Shown here: piece after piece, positions 1 through 10,160 of the stretch
Numbering within the stretch: position 1 is the first letter of the stretch
How the letters are laid out: each line of letters opens with the position of its first letter
Assembly: GCF_947492405.1 (NCBI RefSeq)
Contig: NZ_CANLMP010000004.1
Span: 62,001 to 126,000, forward strand
Source of the DNA: an uncultured Aquimarina sp.
GTDB taxonomy: Bacteria; Bacteroidota; Bacteroidia; Flavobacteriales; Flavobacteriaceae
Direction of reading: 5' to 3'
DNA length: 64,000 bases
The notes under the pieces: generated by a model
The model's input: the letters and a program-made list of their open reading frames with translations, nothing else
Told to the model about the DNA's origin: nothing
Database searches by the model: none
Translations under genes and position numbers: made by a program

Positions 1-1
1 C

Positions 2-1726
2 ATGATCGAATATCGTATCGAGCAAATTGAAGATAGTACTGTCGTTGAAGAACTACAACCAGAATATTATTATAGAACAATACAATGCTATAAGCATTTG
101 GAATTATATGATCAAGCCGACGAGTTAATGGAATATGTCAAAAATCTTGACACTCTTGATTCAAGAGTAAAACGTTTCAAAGAAAACCCGAATTACCTTA
201 AAGAAATCGAATTACAATCCGGAAGATATGAAGTGCTTAATTTTTCAGGTAACTCAGCGTTTACCGATTTTGCCCCTTCAATATATCAAAACCAGCTAGT
301 ATTTTCTTCTTCTCGTGGAAAAAGCAAGTATGCTTCAAAACAAAATCGTTGGAATCAGCAATCTTATTTAGGATTATTTAATGTAGTTTCCAATGACTCT
401 CTAAACATTTCTTTTACAAAAGAATTTTCCAAAGAACTAGGTTCACGTCTACACGAATCTACCTCTGCATTTACCAAAGATGGTTCTACAATTTATTTCA
501 CTAGAAACAATATAGATAAGGGAAAATCCAAAAACGATTCTATAGGAATTAATCGTCTTAAAATATACAAAGCGATACTAGGTGAAAAGCAAAAATGGTC
601 AAAACCACAAGAACTTCCTTTTAACAATGATCAATATTCTGTAGCACATCCTGCTTTAAGTTTTGATGAAAAAAAAATATATTTTGCTTCTGATATGCCC
701 GGTGGATATGGAGCTTCAGATTTATACGTTGTAGACATACACGAAGATGGAAGTTTTGGAACACCACAGAACCTCGGATCGGCAATTAATACCGAAGGTA
801 GAGACACTTTCCCATTTATTAGTAAAACTGGAATGTTATACTTCTCTTCAGATGGACATTTAGGATTAGGAGGGTTGGATATTTTCGTGGTAGACACAAA
901 AGAAGATGAAAAAAAGATCTACAACCTTGGAAAACCTATAAATAGTAATTTTGATGATGTTACTTTCATAATCAATGAAGACACCAAAAAAGGATACTTT
1001 GCTTCCAATAGATTAGGTGGTCGTGGTGATGATGACATCTATAGCTTTACTGAAACCAAACCTTTAGTAACAAAATGTTTTGGCTCTATTAATGGAGTGA
1101 TTCTGGACAAAAAGACAAACGCACTTTTAATTGATACCCAAATAACAATTAGCAATCAAAATGACGAAGTTATTCACACAGATGTGACAGATATGATAGG
1201 AGCCTTTTCTGCACAAGTGGATTGTGATAATAAAAATTATACTATTCAAGCAAAAAAAGAAAACTATAAAACAATAACACTCTCCATTACTACCAATAGA
1301 GATAGTACGGAAGTAAACAAAGAATTATTTCTGGAAAAAGATGTTCCCAATACAGGAATAGACTTAGCCAAACTATTAAATCTGAAGCCAATTTATTTTG
1401 CATCTAACAAATCCCTATTGCTTGGAAAATCGGCGTTAGAATTAGACAAAATTGTCTCTTACATGAAGGAGTATACTACACTTAAAATAGAAATAGGATC
1501 ACATACTGATAGCAAAGGTAGTGATGCATATAACCTAAAGTTATCTTCTAAAAGAGCTACTTCAACAGCTAACTATATAATCAGTAAAGGAATCGCCCCA
1601 GATCGAGTAAAAAGTAGAGGCTATGGAGAAACTTTGTTGCAAAACAAATGTAGTAATGGTGTTCCTTGTACTAAAGAACAACATCAGCAAAACAGAAGAA
1701 GCGAATTTATTGTAACAGAAAACTAA
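2..1726 (+). CDS. OmpA-family outer membrane protein with PD40 repeats (5' end outside window)
   Basis: Envelope protein that probably anchors a complex to peptidoglycan. The visible 574 residues begin in the last helices of a TPR-like segment (about 1-60), continue through PD40/WD40-like beta-propeller repeats (about 70-360, motifs such as YFASDMPGGYGASDLYVV), a carboxypeptidase-regulatory-like beta domain (about 370-460) and end in an OmpA peptidoglycan-binding domain (about 470-574, with SHTDSKGSDAYN and NRRSEF). Family members normally have a signal peptide and a longer TPR region before this, so the first ATG at base 2 is internal and the gene is cut by the window edge. In flavobacteria such proteins usually follow a PorP/SprF-like membrane protein; that gene would lie upstream of the window. 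The family is certain, the exact role is not. Confidence 0.88.
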   Translation: MIEYRIEQIEDSTVVEELQPEYYYRTIQCYKHLELYDQADELMEYVKNLDTLDSRVKRFKENPNYLKEIELQSGRYEVLNFSGNSAFTDFAPSIYQNQLVFSSSRGKSKYASKQNRWNQQSYLGLFNVVSNDSLNISFTKEFSKELGSRLHESTSAFTKDGSTIYFTRNNIDKGKSKNDSIGINRLKIYKAILGEKQKWSKPQELPFNNDQYSVAHPALSFDEKKIYFASDMPGGYGASDLYVVDIHEDGSFGTPQNLGSAINTEGRDTFPFISKTGMLYFSSDGHLGLGGLDIFVVDTKEDEKKIYNLGKPINSNFDDVTFIINEDTKKGYFASNRLGGRGDDDIYSFTETKPLVTKCFGSINGVILDKKTNALLIDTQITISNQNDEVIHTDVTDMIGAFSAQVDCDNKNYTIQAKKENYKTITLSITTNRDSTEVNKELFLEKDVPNTGIDLAKLLNLKPIYFASNKSLLLGKSALELDKIVSYMKEYTTLKIEIGSHTDSKGSDAYNLKLSSKRATSTANYIISKGIAPDRVKSRGYGETLLQNKCSNGVPCTKEQHQQNRRSEFIVTEN

Positions 1727-1746
1727 TACATAAATATCCTAATCAT

Positions 1747-1769
1747 AAAACCCAGACGCTCTAGGTTTT
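1747..1769 (+). terminator. Weak hairpin after the OmpA gene
   Basis: AAAACC (1747-1752) can pair with GGTTTT (1764-1769) about 20 bases after the stop codon. The stem is short and the U tract is part of the stem, so termination here is only possible. Confidence 0.3.
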
Positions 1770-1832
1770 AACTTTCCTTTCACTAATAACACATAGGTAT
1801 TTCTTTATCTTCGGCCGATAAAAAAATAACTC

Positions 1833-4322
1833 ATGCGCAAAAATACTCTGTATCTATTACTGATACTAACAGTAACACTTTCTAGTTGTTCTGCATTTCA
1901 AAACAAAAAAGGAAAAGCTTCTTCTACTGCAACTGCCAAAAAACCTGGCAAAGATAAAAATGCGATTAAACCGTATAGTGAAGTCATTACCAAAAAAGCA
2001 AAAAGTGACCCAGGACTCTTTACCGTTCATAATATAGAAGAAAAATACTTTTATGAAATACCAGATTCTTTGTTCAACAGAGAAATGTTAATGGTTACCA
2101 GAATTGCTAAAACCGCTACAGGTATTGGATTTGGTGGCGGTAAGCAAAACACACAAGTACTTAGATGGCAAAGAAAAAACAAACAAGTATTGCTTCGCGT
2201 AGTATCTCATCAGATATATGCGGCAGATTCTTTACCAATTCACGAAGCTGTTGAGAACTCTAATTTCGAACCTGTTTTGTTTTCTTTTCCGATCAAAGCA
2301 TTTCATAAAGATTCTGTAAACAATGCCACTGTGATTGATGTTACAGAATTATTTAAAAAAGATGTAAAGGCCCTCGGTTTTCCTGCATCAAGAAGAAAAC
2401 AATATAAGATCACCCGATTAGACGCAAGTCTTTCATACATAGATTCTATCAGGAGTTACCCGATTAATATCGAAACAAGACATGTGAAAACGTACAGCGC
2501 TGGCGAACCACCTTCTAATGCCAGTACAGGAACTATCTCTTTAGAAATGAGTAACTCTATGATTCTACTACCCGAAACGCCTATGAAACGTAGAATGTTT
2601 GATCAACGTGTGGGATGGTTTGCAAGAGGACAAACAGATTATGGATTAGAAGCACAAGAAAGTAAAACGATACGTTACCTGGATCGATGGAGACTGGAAA
2701 TAAAAGATGAAGATCTTGAGAAATTCAACAAAGGAGAATTGGTAGTTCCGAAAAAACAAATTGTATACTACATTGATCGCGCAACTCCCAAAAAATGGAG
2801 AAAATATATCAAACAAGGAATAGAAGATTGGCAAGTAGCTTTTGAAGAAGCTGGATTTAAAGATGCAATAATCGCAAAAGATCCACCAACCAAAGAAGAA
2901 GATCCAGATTGGAGTCCCGAAGATGCACGTTACTCCGTTGTTCGTTATTTAGCATCTCCTATACCAAATGCTAATGGACCTCATGTAAGTGATCCCAGAT
3001 CTGGTGAAATTCTGGAAAGCGATATCAATTGGTATCATAATGTAATGACATTATTACGCAATTGGTTTTTTGTACAGACTGCTGCCATTAATCCAAATGC
3101 TCAAGGAGTTGCTTTTAAAGATGAAGTTATGGGACGACTCATCAGATTTGTTTCTGCGCATGAAGTAGGTCATACTTTAGGATTGCCTCATAATATGGGG
3201 AGTAGTGTTGCTTATCCTGTAGAATCACTTCGTGATCCTGCATTTACTAAAAAATACGGAACAGCACCATCTATTATGGACTATGCCCGTTTTAATTATA
3301 TCGCTCAACCAGGTGATGGGGATGTGGCATTGATGCCAGAAATAGGAATTTATGATAAGCATGCGATTAGATGGGGATATAGACCAATTCCTGGCACAAC
3401 AGCAGAAGAGGAAAAGAAAACCTTAGACAACTGGATATTGAAACATGCTGATGATCCTAAATACCGTTTCGGAAGACAACAATTCGGCGTGATTGATCCT
3501 AGTTCACAGACAGAAGATCTTGGTGATGATGCTGTCAATGCAAGTACGTATGGTATTGCAAACCTAAAAAGAATCATACCTAATCTTATACAATGGACTG
3601 CAGAAGATGGTAAGAATTACGATGACCTGCAAACTATGTACGGGCAAGTTCTTAGTCAGTTTAATAGATATATGGGACACGTTGCTTCTAATATCGGAGG
3701 TGTATATGAATATTACAAAACATATGATCAGGATGGAGCCGTGTATACTCATGTTACCAAGGAGAACCAGAAACGAGCAATGAAATTTTTGCAAGAACAA
3801 TTATTCGCTACTCCAGATTGGTTATTAGATACTACTATTTTTAATAAAATAGAATCCGCAGGAAGTGTAGAACGTATGCGTGGATTTCAAACAAGAACAC
3901 TAAATAATTTATTGGATCAAGGAAGAATGTCTCGATTAATAGAAAACGAAGCTTTGAACACTACCAATGCCTATACGTTAATAGATATGATGACCGAGCT
4001 ACGATCAGGTATATGGAGTGAACTGAGAAGAGGAGCTACTATTGATGTGTATCGTCGTAATCTCCAGCGTGCATATCTGGAACGATTAGAGTTTTTAATG
4101 ACTAAAGAACAACAACCAATCCCTGCTAATTTTAGACGTTTTGTAAGACGCACTAATGTAGATGTATCACAAAGTGATATCAGACCGATTGTGAGAGCAG
4201 AGTTAAAAAATCTACAAAGAGATATTAGGAATGCTATAGGTAGAACAGCTGATCGAATGACTCGTTACCACTTACAAGATGCTACAGAAAGAATCTCATT
4301 AATACTAGATCCCAAAAAATAA
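1833..4322 (+). CDS. Zinc-dependent metalloprotease lipoprotein (DUF5117/DUF4953 type)
   Basis: An 829-residue exported protein. The N-terminus is a lipoprotein signal with the lipobox LSSC, giving Cys20 as first mature residue. The centre has the metzincin-like zinc motif HEVGHTLGLPHNM near residue 443, followed by a conserved SIMDYARFNY segment that resembles the Met-turn. Length and arrangement match the large Bacteroidetes metalloprotease family annotated as DUF5117 (N-terminal), DUF5118 and DUF4953 (around and after the zinc site). It probably acts at the cell surface or in the periplasm on proteins or peptides; substrates of the family are not established. It is a single gene with its own terminator hairpin downstream. 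Confidence 0.88.
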   Translation: MRKNTLYLLLILTVTLSSCSAFQNKKGKASSTATAKKPGKDKNAIKPYSEVITKKAKSDPGLFTVHNIEEKYFYEIPDSLFNREMLMVTRIAKTATGIGFGGGKQNTQVLRWQRKNKQVLLRVVSHQIYAADSLPIHEAVENSNFEPVLFSFPIKAFHKDSVNNATVIDVTELFKKDVKALGFPASRRKQYKITRLDASLSYIDSIRSYPINIETRHVKTYSAGEPPSNASTGTISLEMSNSMILLPETPMKRRMFDQRVGWFARGQTDYGLEAQESKTIRYLDRWRLEIKDEDLEKFNKGELVVPKKQIVYYIDRATPKKWRKYIKQGIEDWQVAFEEAGFKDAIIAKDPPTKEEDPDWSPEDARYSVVRYLASPIPNANGPHVSDPRSGEILESDINWYHNVMTLLRNWFFVQTAAINPNAQGVAFKDEVMGRLIRFVSAHEVGHTLGLPHNMGSSVAYPVESLRDPAFTKKYGTAPSIMDYARFNYIAQPGDGDVALMPEIGIYDKHAIRWGYRPIPGTTAEEEKKTLDNWILKHADDPKYRFGRQQFGVIDPSSQTEDLGDDAVNASTYGIANLKRIIPNLIQWTAEDGKNYDDLQTMYGQVLSQFNRYMGHVASNIGGVYEYYKTYDQDGAVYTHVTKENQKRAMKFLQEQLFATPDWLLDTTIFNKIESAGSVERMRGFQTRTLNNLLDQGRMSRLIENEALNTTNAYTLIDMMTELRSGIWSELRRGATIDVYRRNLQRAYLERLEFLMTKEQQPIPANFRRFVRRTNVDVSQSDIRPIVRAELKNLQRDIRNAIGRTADRMTRYHLQDATERISLILDPKK

Positions 4323-4349
4323 AAGATTCATAAACCATTATATAGTTGT

Positions 4350-4379
4350 AAAAACCACGACATTACTGTCGTAGTTTTT
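4350..4379 (+). terminator. Rho-independent terminator of the metalloprotease gene
   Basis: A13-base arm starting AAAAACCACGACA (4350-4362) pairs, with one A bulge, with TGTCGTAGTTTTT (4367-4379), leaving a 4-base loop and a terminal U run, 27 bases after the stop codon. Confidence 0.7.
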
Positions 4380-4521
4380 CATATAAGGAATTTTTAGTTG
4401 TTTTAAGAAATGCTAGAGATAGATTACACTGATAATTATAAAAGAAACAATTATGCTAACAAAAACATAATAGAAACATATACAATTGGGTATCTTAGCT
4501 TAAGATCAACAATTCCCGAAA

Positions 4522-4839
4522 ATGACTTTAATAGAACTAATCCATTATTTTAAAATAAATGGAAATCAAGATGAATTTTATAAAAATAATTCTCTGGATT
4601 TAGCATCCGAAGTTATCGAAATCTATATGGAAAAACCTTTCAATACTAAAAACAAAATAGCACTCTTTGAAATAGAAAAGACACAGGGAAAAGTTGAGTA
4701 TGAAGTGGAAAACATTAAATATTATAACCTTATAGACTTCTATTATTTTCTTGATTTCATAGAAGACTCTAAAAACAAAAATTTGACTAACGAAAAGCTT
4801 GCTGAAATATTATTGAATTACTGTATTAATGATGCATAA
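4522..4839 (+). CDS. Small acidic hypothetical protein
   Basis: A 105-residue protein without signal peptide or membrane segment. It is acidic and looks alpha-helical, with a tract of alternating Tyr, Phe and Asp (YYNLIDFYYFLDF) near residues 67-80. I do not recognise the family. It ends 20 bases before the next lipoprotein gene on the same strand, so the two may be cotranscribed. Small acidic proteins beside lipoproteins are sometimes immunity proteins, but nothing here shows that. Confidence 0.6.
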   Translation: MTLIELIHYFKINGNQDEFYKNNSLDLASEVIEIYMEKPFNTKNKIALFEIEKTQGKVEYEVENIKYYNLIDFYYFLDFIEDSKNKNLTNEKLAEILLNYCINDA

Positions 4840-4859
4840 ACAAAAAATGAACTTCTATA

Positions 4860-5372
4860 ATGAAAAGCATTTTTTACCTCTTGATGTTTTTGACGCTAAC
4901 TAGCTGTAGATATTTCAATATAAGTCCTGTAAACGGAATCACAACCAAAAATCTCAACCAAAAACCTTCTTCAAAAGATATGGTTGGACTTTGGGAAGTA
5001 GACAGCTATAGCTATGACTTAATTAGAAAGCGTGGCTACAGAAATCAAAAAGTAGTACTAGAAATTAAAAATGATGGAACTTTTGAAGCGAAAAACTTAC
5101 CCGATTTTATAAACGTATCGCAGAAGTCCTATCAAAAGCGAATACATACAACAGGCAGTTGGGAAATCGGAAAAGACTTTAAAGGAAAAAAATGGGTGTT
5201 ATATATGAGTTTCAAAAAAAGTGAATTATACAAAAACGGAATGTCGACTTCATATGATCTATATATACAAAATGATAAATTAGTGATTTGGTACTTTATA
5301 GGAGATCCAGATACTGGAGAAAGGTTTCTATTTACTAAAAAACAATATCAGAACGATGTAATGTCTAACTAA
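4860..5372 (+). CDS. Lipocalin-like lipoprotein
   Basis: A 170-residue protein with a lipoprotein signal (LMFLTLTSC, Cys16 acylated). The mature part reads like a small beta-barrel: a GLWEVDSY strand near residue 43, a FEAKNLPDF strand, a TGSWEIG strand and an ILYM/WVLYM strand, the pattern of lipocalin-like proteins that begin with a GxWxV motif. Function is unknown. It follows the 105-residue gene by 20 bases. Confidence 0.7.
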   Translation: MKSIFYLLMFLTLTSCRYFNISPVNGITTKNLNQKPSSKDMVGLWEVDSYSYDLIRKRGYRNQKVVLEIKNDGTFEAKNLPDFINVSQKSYQKRIHTTGSWEIGKDFKGKKWVLYMSFKKSELYKNGMSTSYDLYIQNDKLVIWYFIGDPDTGERFLFTKKQYQNDVMSN

Positions 5373-5491
5373 TTTTTCCTTTTTGTAATGATCCTATACA
5401 TGTAAGATGTTACTCAAAAATTTTAGAAAACACTGTAACAATTATTTTTTTCATTTGTCTATAGGTTGTGGCATTCACAAACCTATCAATC

Positions 5492-6529
5492 ATGAAAAAC
5501 ACCGCTATAATTATAGTTACATTACTCCTATTTCTTTCCTGTACCCAGCCAGAGAACAAGTCTTTTAACATTGGGCAAAAATCAGTAACATTTGTTGATG
5601 AGACAAGAAATCGTCCCTTACCAACCGAAATATGGTATCCTACATTAGATAGTTTGCCTCAAAAAGAATCCAAGGAAAATAAAAAGAAGCTTTTCAAAAC
5701 TATCGAAACAATTCCGAACGCTTCAATTCCAAATAAAAAATTTCCTCTATTATTAATCTCACATGGAACTGGCGGTAATAGATTTTCGTTGACCTGGTTC
5801 ATAGAAAAAATGGTAAAAGAAGGTTATGTCGTAGTTTCACTTGACCATTATGGAAATTCAACTTTCAATAAAATACCGAGAGAATTCGTGAAATGGTGGG
5901 AAAGAGCAATTGATGTGCAATTCGTACTCACAAGTATTCTTGATAATCATGAAATAGGTACAAAAATAGATATCTCGAAAATTGGTGGAGTTGGTTTTTC
6001 TTTAGGAGGTTATACAAATATTGCCTTAGCTGGAGGTTATGTAGATAGAACCGTTAGAGAAAATGAAAAAGAAGAAGATAGAAAAATGCCTGCCGAATTT
6101 CCGAAAACAGATGAAATCATAGATTTTGAAAATGATAGCCTTATTGTTTCATCATACCATTTATACAAAAATCAAGTAAAAGATAATAGAATCAAGGCTT
6201 TTTTCGTGATGGCACCAGCAATTGGATTTGGATTCCATTCTAAAGAGCAAACAGAAAAAATTACTGCTCCTGTTTTTATTGTTGCTGGAAAAGGAGATAC
6301 GAATACTAGAATAAAAAACAATGCTTTAAACTATCATAATTTAATCGAAAGTAGCAAAATTCATCTGTACGATGAAAATGTAGGACACTATGTCTTCTTA
6401 AATGAACCAACAGAATTTGGAAAAAAAGTCGCACCAACAATAACAATTGACAACCCAAATGTTGATAGAAAAGAGATACACAAAAAAACATTAGAACTAG
6501 CACTTAGCTTTTTTAAGGAACATCTTTAG
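5492..6529 (+). CDS. Alpha/beta hydrolase lipoprotein (dienelactone hydrolase / PAF-acetylhydrolase-like)
   Basis: A 345-residue lipid-anchored hydrolase. I chose the ATG at 5492, 24 bases inside the longest frame, because it begins a clear lipoprotein signal ending LLLFLSC. The nucleophile elbow is GFSLGGYT (Ser near residue 170), the oxyanion region is LLISHGTGGN, and the catalytic His is in VGHYVFLNEP near the C-terminus. The FNIGQ...RNRPLPTEIWYPT opening is typical of the platelet-activating-factor acetylhydrolase/dienelactone hydrolase branch. It would cleave ester substrates in the periplasm or at the outer membrane. No operon partners. Confidence 0.82.
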   Translation: MKNTAIIIVTLLLFLSCTQPENKSFNIGQKSVTFVDETRNRPLPTEIWYPTLDSLPQKESKENKKKLFKTIETIPNASIPNKKFPLLLISHGTGGNRFSLTWFIEKMVKEGYVVVSLDHYGNSTFNKIPREFVKWWERAIDVQFVLTSILDNHEIGTKIDISKIGGVGFSLGGYTNIALAGGYVDRTVRENEKEEDRKMPAEFPKTDEIIDFENDSLIVSSYHLYKNQVKDNRIKAFFVMAPAIGFGFHSKEQTEKITAPVFIVAGKGDTNTRIKNNALNYHNLIESSKIHLYDENVGHYVFLNEPTEFGKKVAPTITIDNPNVDRKEIHKKTLELALSFFKEHL

Positions 6530-6814
6530 AAAACTATAACGACCTATAGATAACTTATCGCAATAAGTTTTCCAATAGAATTCATTACTGTTTCAGAAAT
6601 TAACACTTCACTATCAATGAATTATTCTATTTCTCACATTGCAATAGCCTCCTTTTTTGGTCTAAAATCAAAAAAAGCACGATGATTATGTTAAAAATAC
6701 GGTAAAACAATAATTATTTGAAAGAATAATACTACAAATAAATAGTTAACATTTAATTTTTTTGTATTTTGCAGTCCTAAATTGCATTTAATCTGTTTCC
6801 CCAAAATAGAATGT

Positions 6815-8791
6815 ATGAAAAAAACTACTCTTATTATCGGCCTACTTATGCTGTTAAGTTATTATGGCTTTTCGCAAAAACAATCTTTGGATAGTATACT
6901 TCCTACAATCAAAACGCAAAAGGACTCTGTTGTTTTTGATAATGCTATGAAACACTTCAAACAGCTTTGGGTACAAGGAAAATTTGAAATAGCATTATCC
7001 TATGAAGATAAACTATTATCCATTTCCAAAAAAATACATCATAACAGAGGTATTGGAGATGTATACACCCAAATTGGAAACATTTATAACCATACACAAA
7101 AACATATAAAAGCATTTCATAACTATGATAAAGCAGTTATATATTATAAGATAGCAAATCATCAAAGAGGTTTAGCCATTATTAACAACAATAAATCTAC
7201 CATCGAACAAGGGCGGGGTAATTCTGAAAAAGCCATTGACTATATATTGGAAGCCAATTTATATTTTGAACGTATAAACGATAGTATAGTGCTATCAAGT
7301 ACTTATAATAACCTGGCAAATATTTATTCAGACATTAATAAATATGAACTTGCTGAGGAATATTATCAAAAATCTATCACTTTAAAGAAAAAGTTCAGGC
7401 CAGAAAAAATAGGTTCTGCATTAAACAATCTTGCACTTATCTACATTGAGCAAGGTAAAATCGACGAAGCAGAGGAGTTAATCAATCAGGCCCTAGAGAT
7501 CAGTAAAAAAAAGAACAACACGCTAGACAAAGCAATGGCTTATAGCAGATTAGCAGATCTTTTTAGGGAAAACAAAGAATATGAAAAATCTAAAAAATAT
7601 TATGATTCTTCTTATTCTAACGCTTTAAAAGCTCAAAACTATAGAGTAACCGCTAATATAAAACAACAGTTAGGCTTTATAGAAACCCAACTGAAAAATT
7701 ATGAAAAAGCTGAAGCGTTATTGAAAGATGCTAGGACAGAATTGCTAAAATTGAACATTTCTCCATTGCTTTTAACCAATTACAATTATTCTGCATCCTT
7801 AGATTCTGCTAGAAACAACTTTACATCTGCGTTTATCTGGCAAAAAAAATATCAACAAATTGCGGATCAAAGTTCTAACGATGAAGCTACCGAAAGAATC
7901 TCAAAGGCGGAAATTCGTTTCAAATCTGAATTAGAACAACTTAAACTTCTTGAAGAAAAAGAAAAACAGGAATTAAAAACCCAAGGAGAATTATTCAAAT
8001 ATAGAATATTCACTTTTATAAGTTTAGGGGTTTCGATCCTCATATTTGTCTTTTTAATATTCATTATAAAAACACGTAAAGAAAGAAAAAGATATATAAA
8101 AGAACTAAATGAGTCTAATCAGGTAAAAAACAAACTGTTCTCTATCATCTCACATGATCTTAAAAATGAAATCCACGGTCTCGATGGTACGTTAAATTTA
8201 TTAAAAGAAGATGCTATTTCTATAGAAGAGTTTCAGGAAATCATTCCTTTACTTGCTAATAAGACGCATCAAACTTCTATTATGCTTAATAATTTGCTAA
8301 ACTGGTCTAAATCGCAAATGAAAGAACTAAATGCTAAACCTACCGAATTTAATATCAAAGATGTAATCCATAGTAAGTTCACCTTTTTTGAACCTAAAGC
8401 GGAGCTTAAAGATATTAAACTAGAGAATCAATTAGATTCTACCATGGTATTTGCAGACAAAGACATGTTTTCTATAGTATCTCAAAACCTAATAGCCAAT
8501 GCTATTAAATTTTGTAAACCTGGAGATTCAATTACCCTACATTCTGAAGAAAAGGAAGAGCATTATGAGATTTGTTTTCAGGATACGGGAGTTGGCATAC
8601 CCAAAGAAAATCTAAGTAAGCTTTTTGCCGAAGATACTTTTACCACAGAGGGTACCCAACAAGAAACGGGGACCGGACTTGGATTGAAAATTTGCAAAGA
8701 ACTAATAGAACTTAACAAAGGTAAAATTAAAGTAAAAAGCATTCTTGGAGAAGGAAGTACTTTTTGCATAACATTACCAAAAGCATCCTAA
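6815..8791 (+). CDS. TPR sensor histidine kinase
   Basis: A 658-residue kinase. The start at 6815 gives a signal peptide ending YYGFSQ; the frame opens 33 bases earlier but without signal. Residues about 30-360 are periplasmic tetratricopeptide repeats (for example GDVYTQIGNIYNHTQKHIKA). A coiled coil and one membrane helix (FTFISLGVSILIFVFLIFII) follow, then a HisKA domain with the phospho-acceptor in FSIISHDLKNE (His near 445) and an HATPase domain with N box NLIANAIKF, G1 DTGVGIP and G2 GTGLGL. No response regulator is next to it. Such orphan TPR kinases are common in Bacteroidetes; the signal sensed is unknown. Confidence 0.9.
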   Translation: MKKTTLIIGLLMLLSYYGFSQKQSLDSILPTIKTQKDSVVFDNAMKHFKQLWVQGKFEIALSYEDKLLSISKKIHHNRGIGDVYTQIGNIYNHTQKHIKAFHNYDKAVIYYKIANHQRGLAIINNNKSTIEQGRGNSEKAIDYILEANLYFERINDSIVLSSTYNNLANIYSDINKYELAEEYYQKSITLKKKFRPEKIGSALNNLALIYIEQGKIDEAEELINQALEISKKKNNTLDKAMAYSRLADLFRENKEYEKSKKYYDSSYSNALKAQNYRVTANIKQQLGFIETQLKNYEKAEALLKDARTELLKLNISPLLLTNYNYSASLDSARNNFTSAFIWQKKYQQIADQSSNDEATERISKAEIRFKSELEQLKLLEEKEKQELKTQGELFKYRIFTFISLGVSILIFVFLIFIIKTRKERKRYIKELNESNQVKNKLFSIISHDLKNEIHGLDGTLNLLKEDAISIEEFQEIIPLLANKTHQTSIMLNNLLNWSKSQMKELNAKPTEFNIKDVIHSKFTFFEPKAELKDIKLENQLDSTMVFADKDMFSIVSQNLIANAIKFCKPGDSITLHSEEKEEHYEICFQDTGVGIPKENLSKLFAEDTFTTEGTQQETGTGLGLKICKELIELNKGKIKVKSILGEGSTFCITLPKAS

Positions 8792-8834
8792 ATAGAAAAG
8801 TTCAATAGCTTTATTATCATCGGAAAAGAATAAA

Positions 8835-8862
8835 AAAAGCCGATCCAGTCAGATCGGCTTTT
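8835..8862. terminator. Bidirectional terminator between kinase and hemL
   Basis: AAAAGCCGATC (8835-8845) pairs perfectly with GATCGGCTTTT (8852-8862) around a 6-base loop. It lies between the convergent kinase and hemL genes and has A and U tracts on both sides, so it can stop both transcripts. Confidence 0.85.
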
Positions 8863-8867
8863 ACTTT

Positions 8868-10154
8868 TTATAAGTTTTTTGCAGTGATAGAAACAGCTTT
8901 TATCGTTTCGTCAAGATCTTCATAGGTAAGCGCCTCAGTAATAAACCAGGTCTCAAAAGCACTTGGTGCAATATAAACTCCTTGATCAAGCATTCCATGA
9001 AAGAATTTTTTAAATATTTCATTATTACCTTCTGCAGCACTTTCGAAATCAACAACGGGATTTTCAGAGAAATGAACTGAAATCATAGATCCAATTCTAT
9101 TGATAGTATGTATTATATTTTTATCTTCTAAAACCTTTTGTATTCCTTTATGTAAATATTCAGTCTTTTTATCAATACTATTAAAAATCTCTGCATTATC
9201 ATTTAGCTCGGTCAGCATCGCTAAACCTGCAGCCATGGCCAAAGGATTACCACTTAATGTTCCCGCTTGATAAACCGGACCTAAGGGTGCTAAATGATTC
9301 ATAATCTCTTCTCTTGCTGCAAAAGCACCAACAGGAAGCCCTCCTCCGATTACTTTACCAAAAGTTACAATATCAGCGTCCACTCCTAATAATTCCTGTA
9401 CACCACCTTTTGCTAATCTAAATCCTGTCATTACCTCATCAAAAATCAATAAAATATTGTGAGCATCACAAAGAGATCTTAAACCTTCTAAAAAACCTTT
9501 AACAGGTGGAATACATCCCATATTACCAGCTACAGGTTCTATTATAATACAAGCAATCTCTCCTTTATTAGATTTGATAATACTTTCTACATTTTCTAGA
9601 TCATTATATCTTGCTAACAATGTGTCTTTTGCTGTTCCTTCTGTAACACCTGGACTATTAGGACTACCAAAGGTTACTGCTCCACTACCTGCTTGAATCA
9701 GAAAGGAATCACTATGCCCGTGATAACAACCTGCAAATTTGATAATCTTATCTTTTTTAGTAAAACCACGAGCCAATCTCACAGCGCTCATACAGGCTTC
9801 TGTACCAGAATTAACAAACCGTATTTTATCAATATTAGGAACCATAGATACCGCTAATTCTGCAATCTTAGTTTCAATTTCGGTTGGCATTCCAAAACTG
9901 GTACCTTTTCTGGCTTTTTCAATGACAGCATTCACTACTGGAGGATGTGCATGTCCTAGAATCATTGGTCCCCAGGAATTAATATAATCGATCAGGCGAT
10001 TTCCATCTTCATCATACAAATAGGCTCCTTTTGCCTCTTTTACAAAAATTGGATCTCCTCCTACTGCCTTAAACGCACGAACTGGTGAGTTAACTCCTCC
10101 TGGAATTACTTTTTGAGCCTCTGCAAAAAGAGCACTGCTTCTTTTATAAATCAT
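8868..10154 (-). CDS. hemL: Glutamate-1-semialdehyde 2,1-aminomutase
   Basis: A 428-residue cytoplasmic PLP enzyme that converts glutamate-1-semialdehyde to 5-aminolevulinate in the C5 route to haem. The full family length is present: N-terminal [13 protein letters not shown], the [19 protein letters not shown] segment, [10 protein letters not shown], the Asp of [10 protein letters not shown] that binds the pyridine nitrogen, and the Schiff-base Lys in [16 protein letters not shown]. It precedes nothing closely; the glucosaminidase gene ends its start region 6 bases upstream, so hemL may be the last gene of a three-gene minus-strand run. Confidence 0.97.
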   Translation of the reverse strand: MIYKRSSALFAEAQKVIPGGVNSPVRAFKAVGGDPIFVKEAKGAYLYDEDGNRLIDYINSWGPMILGHAHPPVVNAVIEKARKGTSFGMPTEIETKIAELAVSMVPNIDKIRFVNSGTEACMSAVRLARGFTKKDKIIKFAGCYHGHSDSFLIQAGSGAVTFGSPNSPGVTEGTAKDTLLARYNDLENVESIIKSNKGEIACIIIEPVAGNMGCIPPVKGFLEGLRSLCDAHNILLIFDEVMTGFRLAKGGVQELLGVDADIVTFGKVIGGGLPVGAFAAREEIMNHLAPLGPVYQAGTLSGNPLAMAAGLAMLTELNDNAEIFNSIDKKTEYLHKGIQKVLEDKNIIHTINRIGSMISVHFSENPVVDFESAAEGNNEIFKKFFHGMLDQGVYIAPSAFETWFITEALTYEDLDETIKAVSITAKNL

Positions 10155-10160
10155 ATTGGA